From the NCBI GenBank assembly GCA_002344975.1, contig DDUV01000114.1:1-27407 (forward strand): a stretch of 27,407 bases of DNA. Reading direction: 5' to 3'. The notes beneath the pieces are model-generated. The model saw only the letters and a list, made by a program, of their open reading frames with translations. It made no database searches and had not been told where the DNA came from. The number at the start of each line of letters is the position of its first letter. Within the stretch, counting starts at the first letter, position 1. Positions 23,931 through 27,407 of this stretch are shown one piece after another. Made by a program: the position numbers and the translations under genes. This DNA comes from Saprospiraceae bacterium UBA2329 (GTDB lineage Bacteria; Bacteroidota; Bacteroidia; Chitinophagales; Saprospiraceae).

Positions 23931-24100
23931 GAGTATAGATGATTGATGACCATAGCGCTCGGCGGTATAAAACAGAATTAAAAATACTGACTTCAACTCC
24001 GCGCAAGACGCAGTGCCCCAAAATATGAGCAGCAGTGTTTTAAAAATCTCGTTCGCCTCCCCCACCCCCGCAAAATACCCTGCCCTTCACATTACCCCCG

Positions 24101-24136
24101 GTAGCACCCCACTACCTTTGTAGCACCCTGCTACCT
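24101..24136. repeat. Tandem hairpin-forming repeats downstream of the LuxR genes
   Basis: GTAGCACCCCACTACCT (24101-24117) recurs as GTAGCACCCTGCTACCT (24120-24136) with two differences. Each folds on itself (GGTAG/CTACC, and GTAGCA-CCC-TGCTAC). It lies just past the stop of the 24165-24944 gene and could be a terminator or a binding site. Confidence 0.5.
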
Positions 24137-24164
24137 ATTTTTTTGTCGGGCGAATGACACTGCC

Positions 24165-24944
24165 TTACACCAATCCCTGTTTTTTGAGGAAGCCCACCAC
24201 ATCGGCGGCCTGGGTAAAAGCGTTGAGCGGAAACAAATCCCGGCCCTTTTGCAGTACGCCGAGGCGGTGCTTATCCACCGTTCGGTCGCTGATACGCATG
24301 GTGATTGCGATGTCTTTGGCCGAAGCGCCCTGCGCCATGAGTTGTATCAGTTCCTCCTGGCGGCGCGAGAAGCCCAAGTTTTCCAGAATACCCGATTTGA
24401 TTTTGTTGAGCGCCTGCTGAAGCCGTTGAGCGTCTGCCGGAAAGCGCGGATCGGGATACACCGCCGTCTCGAAAGGCTCTCCCTGATAAGGCCCCAGTAT
24501 CGTGTAATAGCTGATATAGGCCGCCAGGCGCCCCTGCTCGTCAAACCCCACCGGCGTCGATAGCTGATACACTCGCCAGTATTGCCCGGCGTGGTCGCGC
24601 AGCCCGCGTGTGTTGCAATAGAACACCTTTCGGTTTTTGAGCAGTTCGGGCCGCGCCGACAATGTTTTCAGCACATTATGAGTGTGTACGGAGGCCAGAT
24701 GGCGCTGGTTTTCGTGTGTTATCCTTCTTATATCGTCCAAGCCGGGCAGCCAGCCGGGGGCATACCCCAATATCTCCATGCCGCAAGACTGTATGGCGCG
24801 TGCCTCGGCTACATCCATCAGCAACAGCATCGTGCGCGGCGGCTTGTACTTGCACAGCCATTTCCAATGATCGAAATAATCCTGCACGGAAAGCAGCGCC
24901 TCCGCCGATTGAGGTGCAAGGGTAGGTGTGTTGTCGTATATCAT
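24165..24944 (-). CDS. LuxR-type transcriptional regulator with PAS-like sensor
   Basis: This 259-residue protein has no signal peptide and is presumably cytoplasmic. Residues 30-150 resemble a PAS-like sensor; QYWRVYQLSTPVGFDEQGRL then AAYISYYTIL is a typical PAS core. Residues 190-237 are a GerE/LuxR helix-turn-helix (GFSRRQEELIQLMAQGASAK, then DIAITMRISDRTVDKHRLGV). There is no REC phosphoacceptor domain, so it is not a classical response regulator. It lies 36 bases downstream of a second LuxR gene of the same design. The two are probably co-transcribed and may bind as homo- or heterodimers. Ligand and targets are unknown. Confidence 0.88.
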   Translation of the reverse strand: MIYDNTPTLAPQSAEALLSVQDYFDHWKWLCKYKPPRTMLLLMDVAEARAIQSCGMEILGYAPGWLPGLDDIRRITHENQRHLASVHTHNVLKTLSARPELLKNRKVFYCNTRGLRDHAGQYWRVYQLSTPVGFDEQGRLAAYISYYTILGPYQGEPFETAVYPDPRFPADAQRLQQALNKIKSGILENLGFSRRQEELIQLMAQGASAKDIAITMRISDRTVDKHRLGVLQKGRDLFPLNAFTQAADVVGFLKKQGLV

Positions 24945-24980
24945 TATCGTCCTAAGTGTTGTCTTCTTTCGTCGCGCCGC

Positions 24981-25727
24981 TCACACCCAGCCCTTGTCGC
25001 GGGCGTAGAGCATCACATCCACCGATCTTTTCACCCCCAGTTTGCGGCGCATGTTTTTGAGGTGCGCCTCTATGGTGCGCGGCGCCAGATCGAGTCGGCA
25101 GGCAGCGTCGCGGGCGGTATTGGTCAAGGCCCACACGCGCAGCACCTGCAATTCCCGTTCGGTGAAGCGCAGCCGCGAATCGTCGAGCACATCGGCAAAG
25201 AACAGGAGCGCTTCCTCTGTAGAGACCGCCACATCTGCCGGCAACCGCACATCAAAAGACACCGACTCAAACCCGGGCAGGCGACTTACGTCTGTGCAGA
25301 AGCATTGATAGTGCTCCAAACGGCCTGTACTGCCCATCGCGTCCGGTTGCAGATAGCGCAGTATTTTGGCGTAGCTGCCGTCGGCGCGTTTCATGCGGTG
25401 GGCCAGTATGAAGGTGCTGCGCAAGGCAGCATCCGGTCCCAGTTGGATGGCAAAATCTCCGATGCGCCGAACCAAGCGGGCAATCTTTCCGCGCTCTTCG
25501 GGATGCAGCAGTTCTTCGGTAAAGGGCGGCAACGCTTCCGCCGAAGGGTAGCCGAGCTGCGCTGCCAATCCCTGTCCTTGTTCAATGCGCCAATGCAGTG
25601 CGTTCACTGCATATTGAAAATCTATAACCGGGGTAAAGCCCGAAGAGCAGCCCGGCATATACGGCCCGGAACTCGTCGTTTTGGGGGAGATAGCAGGGCC
25701 TCGATGCTTTTCCGAATAGTTAGTCAT
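24981..25727 (-). CDS. LuxR-type transcriptional regulator with PAS-like sensor
   Basis: This 248-residue protein has a Ser/Pro-rich N-terminus (1-30). A PAS-like region follows at 45-150 (LHPEERGKIARLV, then HRMKRADGSYAKILRYLQP and LEHYQCFCTDVSRL). A LuxR-type HTH lies at 186-245 (RFTERELQVLRVWALTNTAR, with RTIEAHLKNMRRKLG as the recognition helix). It has no REC domain. It is the first gene of the LuxR pair, with a consensus promoter about 60 bases upstream (25784-25815). The paired arrangement suggests an environmental sensor acting on local or distant genes. The inducer is unknown. Confidence 0.88.
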   Translation of the reverse strand: MTNYSEKHRGPAISPKTTSSGPYMPGCSSGFTPVIDFQYAVNALHWRIEQGQGLAAQLGYPSAEALPPFTEELLHPEERGKIARLVRRIGDFAIQLGPDAALRSTFILAHRMKRADGSYAKILRYLQPDAMGSTGRLEHYQCFCTDVSRLPGFESVSFDVRLPADVAVSTEEALLFFADVLDDSRLRFTERELQVLRVWALTNTARDAACRLDLAPRTIEAHLKNMRRKLGVKRSVDVMLYARDKGWV

Positions 25728-25783
25728 AGTTTAATCATTTTGGTACCCCTGTTTTTACGGATATATTTTTCTACTACGCATCC

Positions 25784-25815
25784 CAAAGGTAAATTCAGAA
25801 CAGGGGCTGGAGCAA
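25784..25815 (-). promoter_or_regulatory. Bacteroidota-type promoter for the LuxR pair
   Basis: Read on the minus strand, TACCTTTG (25791-25784) fits TAnnTTTG exactly, and a TTG (25815-25813) lies 21 bases upstream. It is the expected distance ahead of the ATG at 25727, leaving a leader of about 50 bases. The match is seen directly; activity is inferred. Confidence 0.6.
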
Positions 25816-25969
25816 GCTACCCGAACTGTAAAAAATAGGCTGAAAAGCCATTTTTTTAAGAGCGAAATTTATTTACAATAAACTCATCAACAATGCTTTA
25901 TATCACTGCGTTGTATAGCCTGAAAATGAGGCAAAAAAATCTGCGTCACCTAAAAAAAACAACTTCGCC

Positions 25970-27391
25970 ATGCACGGCAGTACCTTGATCGGCCTACTGA
26001 AAAATCTGGATGAAAAGAGTTTTCGCGCTTTCCGGGATTTTGTCCATTCGCCATATTTCAACAACAGAAGTAACGTAGTACAACTCTTCGAGTACATCAA
26101 ACCCTGCTACCCTGCTTTTGAGGACGCCAAATTGGAGCGGTTCAGGGCACTGAGAAGACTTTATCCACCCGGCACTTCCATGCAAAGGCTGAACGACGAC
26201 ATGTCGAAACTGAGCAAATTGTGCCGGAAATTTTTGGCGCACAACGAACTGGAAGAAAGCCCTCTATTAGAAAAAAAACTTTTGTTGGACGCTTACCGTC
26301 GCCGGGGAATGACGGAGAAGCTTTCGGAAGACACGGAGCGCTTTGTCCAACAACTTCGAGACGAACCTCATACGGATATCCTGCCGCTGCGACTGAGTAT
26401 GGAGGCGCAATTTGAGGCGTTTTTTTATCCGCCTACCGAAAAATACACCCCGTTCGCGCCGTATCTATATGGCGCCTTACATGGCCTGGAGCAGTATTAT
26501 CAGTTGCATAAAGCCCGTATTGTGGCGGAAATCCTTCATCGCCGGCATATTTATCAGGAGGCGGAAATTCCTGCGCCGGCCGCCCCCGCCGTATTGGATA
26601 TGTACCGGCGGTTGCTGGATATTTTGGAGTCGCCTAAGCCACATTCCGGCTTTGAACCGCTGTTGGACGATATAGAGCGCCACTTTGCTTCACTGGCCGA
26701 CTTTGACCAACGAATGCTGCTCGACCGTCTGTATCATGTTGCCAATCGGCGTTATGAAAAAGGCCAACCGGAATATGTACCCATCCTTTTTCGCATCATC
26801 AAAATAGCCGATCAATACGAAGCGCTCACTTACCAAAACGCCATTACGCCGGTAGCTTTGGTAAACTATGCTGCCGTAGCAGGCATGGCAGGGGATTTGG
26901 AATGGGGGCGGCAGTTTGTGACGCGCTGTCAGCCGCAACTCACCCCAGAGCATAGAGAGGCCGCCATCCATCTGGCGGAGGCGCACTTGCTTTTTTATGA
27001 AGGGCAATTTAGTCCATGTTTACTTCACATCGGCGAGGCAGAGCGCTACCATGCAGGGATGCGCATTCATGCCGAAACGCTGTACTTGCGCACCTATTGC
27101 GAACTCGAAAGGCAAAAGGGCGAAAGCTATTTAGAGGAATTTCAACGCTGCCAAAAGCGATTTTCAAAATTCCTGCACCATGATGCCCGCATCAATAAAG
27201 AAAAGATAAAAGCCCTGCGCAGGTTCATCCTGCTGAGTTCCTGCCTGATGCAATATCACAACAGGCGGAATGAAAAACAGCGCCAAAAACTGCATCAGCA
27301 GCGCATTCACAAGTACTTCAACGGCGCGGATAAAGTATATTCTGCTTTTTGGTTGCAAAATCACATCCGAGCGTTTGTGCTCCCCTGTTGA
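25970..27391 (+). CDS. Large helical protein of unknown function
   Basis: This 473-residue protein lacks a signal peptide or membrane segment and is presumably cytoplasmic. It is almost entirely predicted helix, rich in Leu, Arg, Glu and Tyr, with a start (LIGLLKNLDEKSFRAFRDFV, then HSPYFNNRSNVVQLFEYI) that I recall from proteins recurring in Saprospiria genomes. The tail is very basic (NRRNEKQRQKLHQQRIHKYF). TPR-like helix pairs may cover 235-400, but I see no canonical TPR consensus. No catalytic motif was found. It is divergent from the LuxR pair across a 242-base gap, so regulation by those factors is possible. Function unknown. Confidence 0.85.
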   Translation: MHGSTLIGLLKNLDEKSFRAFRDFVHSPYFNNRSNVVQLFEYIKPCYPAFEDAKLERFRALRRLYPPGTSMQRLNDDMSKLSKLCRKFLAHNELEESPLLEKKLLLDAYRRRGMTEKLSEDTERFVQQLRDEPHTDILPLRLSMEAQFEAFFYPPTEKYTPFAPYLYGALHGLEQYYQLHKARIVAEILHRRHIYQEAEIPAPAAPAVLDMYRRLLDILESPKPHSGFEPLLDDIERHFASLADFDQRMLLDRLYHVANRRYEKGQPEYVPILFRIIKIADQYEALTYQNAITPVALVNYAAVAGMAGDLEWGRQFVTRCQPQLTPEHREAAIHLAEAHLLFYEGQFSPCLLHIGEAERYHAGMRIHAETLYLRTYCELERQKGESYLEEFQRCQKRFSKFLHHDARINKEKIKALRRFILLSSCLMQYHNRRNEKQRQKLHQQRIHKYFNGADKVYSAFWLQNHIRAFVLPC

Positions 27392-27407
27392 TTGGGCAGA
27401 AGGTCGT

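Larger units (their letters stand above)
23748..24164. other. Intergenic region with several hairpins
   Basis: This 417-base gap separates the minus-strand cluster from the downstream end of the LuxR genes. It holds a 13-bp and a 17-bp inverted repeat and a pair of short tandem hairpin repeats, listed separately. Short open frames here run through the hairpins and do not look like proteins. I see no RNA gene. Confidence 0.6.

Noticed and set aside
23744..24065. Short minus-strand frames upstream of the 558-residue protein
   Set aside because: They run through the two perfect hairpins and have no conserved motif or signal peptide; they look like chance open frames.
24582..25838. A 418-codon plus-strand open frame over the LuxR pair
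   Set aside because: It overlaps two LuxR genes with clear HTH regions and a promoter; its translation is Arg/Gln/His-rich and unlike a protein family.

Overview
The window looks like a chromosomal segment of a Bacteroidota bacterium, most likely of the Saprospiria/Lewinella-type group. Three things point there. A 1942-residue PKD-repeat protein ends in a type B sorting domain of the type IX secretion system (T9SS) and sits beside a PorP/SprF-type gene. Two intergenic regions carry the Bacteroidota promoter pattern (TTG, about 20 bases, TAnnTTTG). Most products are exported proteins with short Bacteroidota-style signal peptides. The phylum is firm and the finer placement is inference. I saw no tRNA, rRNA, CRISPR array, transposase or phage gene.

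Layout. (1) 118-4098, minus strand: an operon of an outer-membrane beta-barrel protein, a propeller-like lipoprotein and a large M48 metalloprotease, with a consensus promoter at 4215-4245. (2) 4099-4473: a divergent intergenic region holding a long, nearly perfect inverted repeat flanked by 8-bp direct repeats. (3) 4474-5457, plus strand: a tocopherol-cyclase-like protein, ending one base from the convergent end of the giant gene. (4) 5459-12474, minus strand: a PorP/SprF-type protein followed by the giant T9SS-exported PKD/Ig-like protein, probably one transcription unit. (5) 12697-23747, minus strand: a run of eight confident genes, plus one doubtful small frame, all in one direction. In transcription order these are a beta-barrel-like protein, an LPP20-like lipoprotein, a DUF6175-like protein, an unnamed periplasmic protein, an M48 metalloprotease, a lipase-like/vWA/TPR fusion, the small frame, an ECF sigma factor, and a membrane protein that looks like an anti-sigma factor fused to CsgG-like and FlgT-like periplasmic modules. 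(6) 23748-24164: an intergenic region rich in hairpins. (7) 24165-25727, minus strand: two tandem PAS-like/LuxR regulators behind a consensus promoter. (8) 25970-27391, plus strand: a large all-helical protein of unknown function.

The most interesting unit is block 5. It combines an envelope-stress type switch (ECF sigma factor plus membrane anchor) with several secreted or lipid-anchored proteins, and several of these share CsgG/LPP20/FlgT-like folds by eye. A working hypothesis is an uncharacterised, sigma-controlled cell-envelope complex with a built-in metalloprotease and a vWA protein. The M48 protease of block 1 also ends in a CsgG-like region, so the theme recurs. All fold calls come from reading the sequence and were not tested by a profile search.
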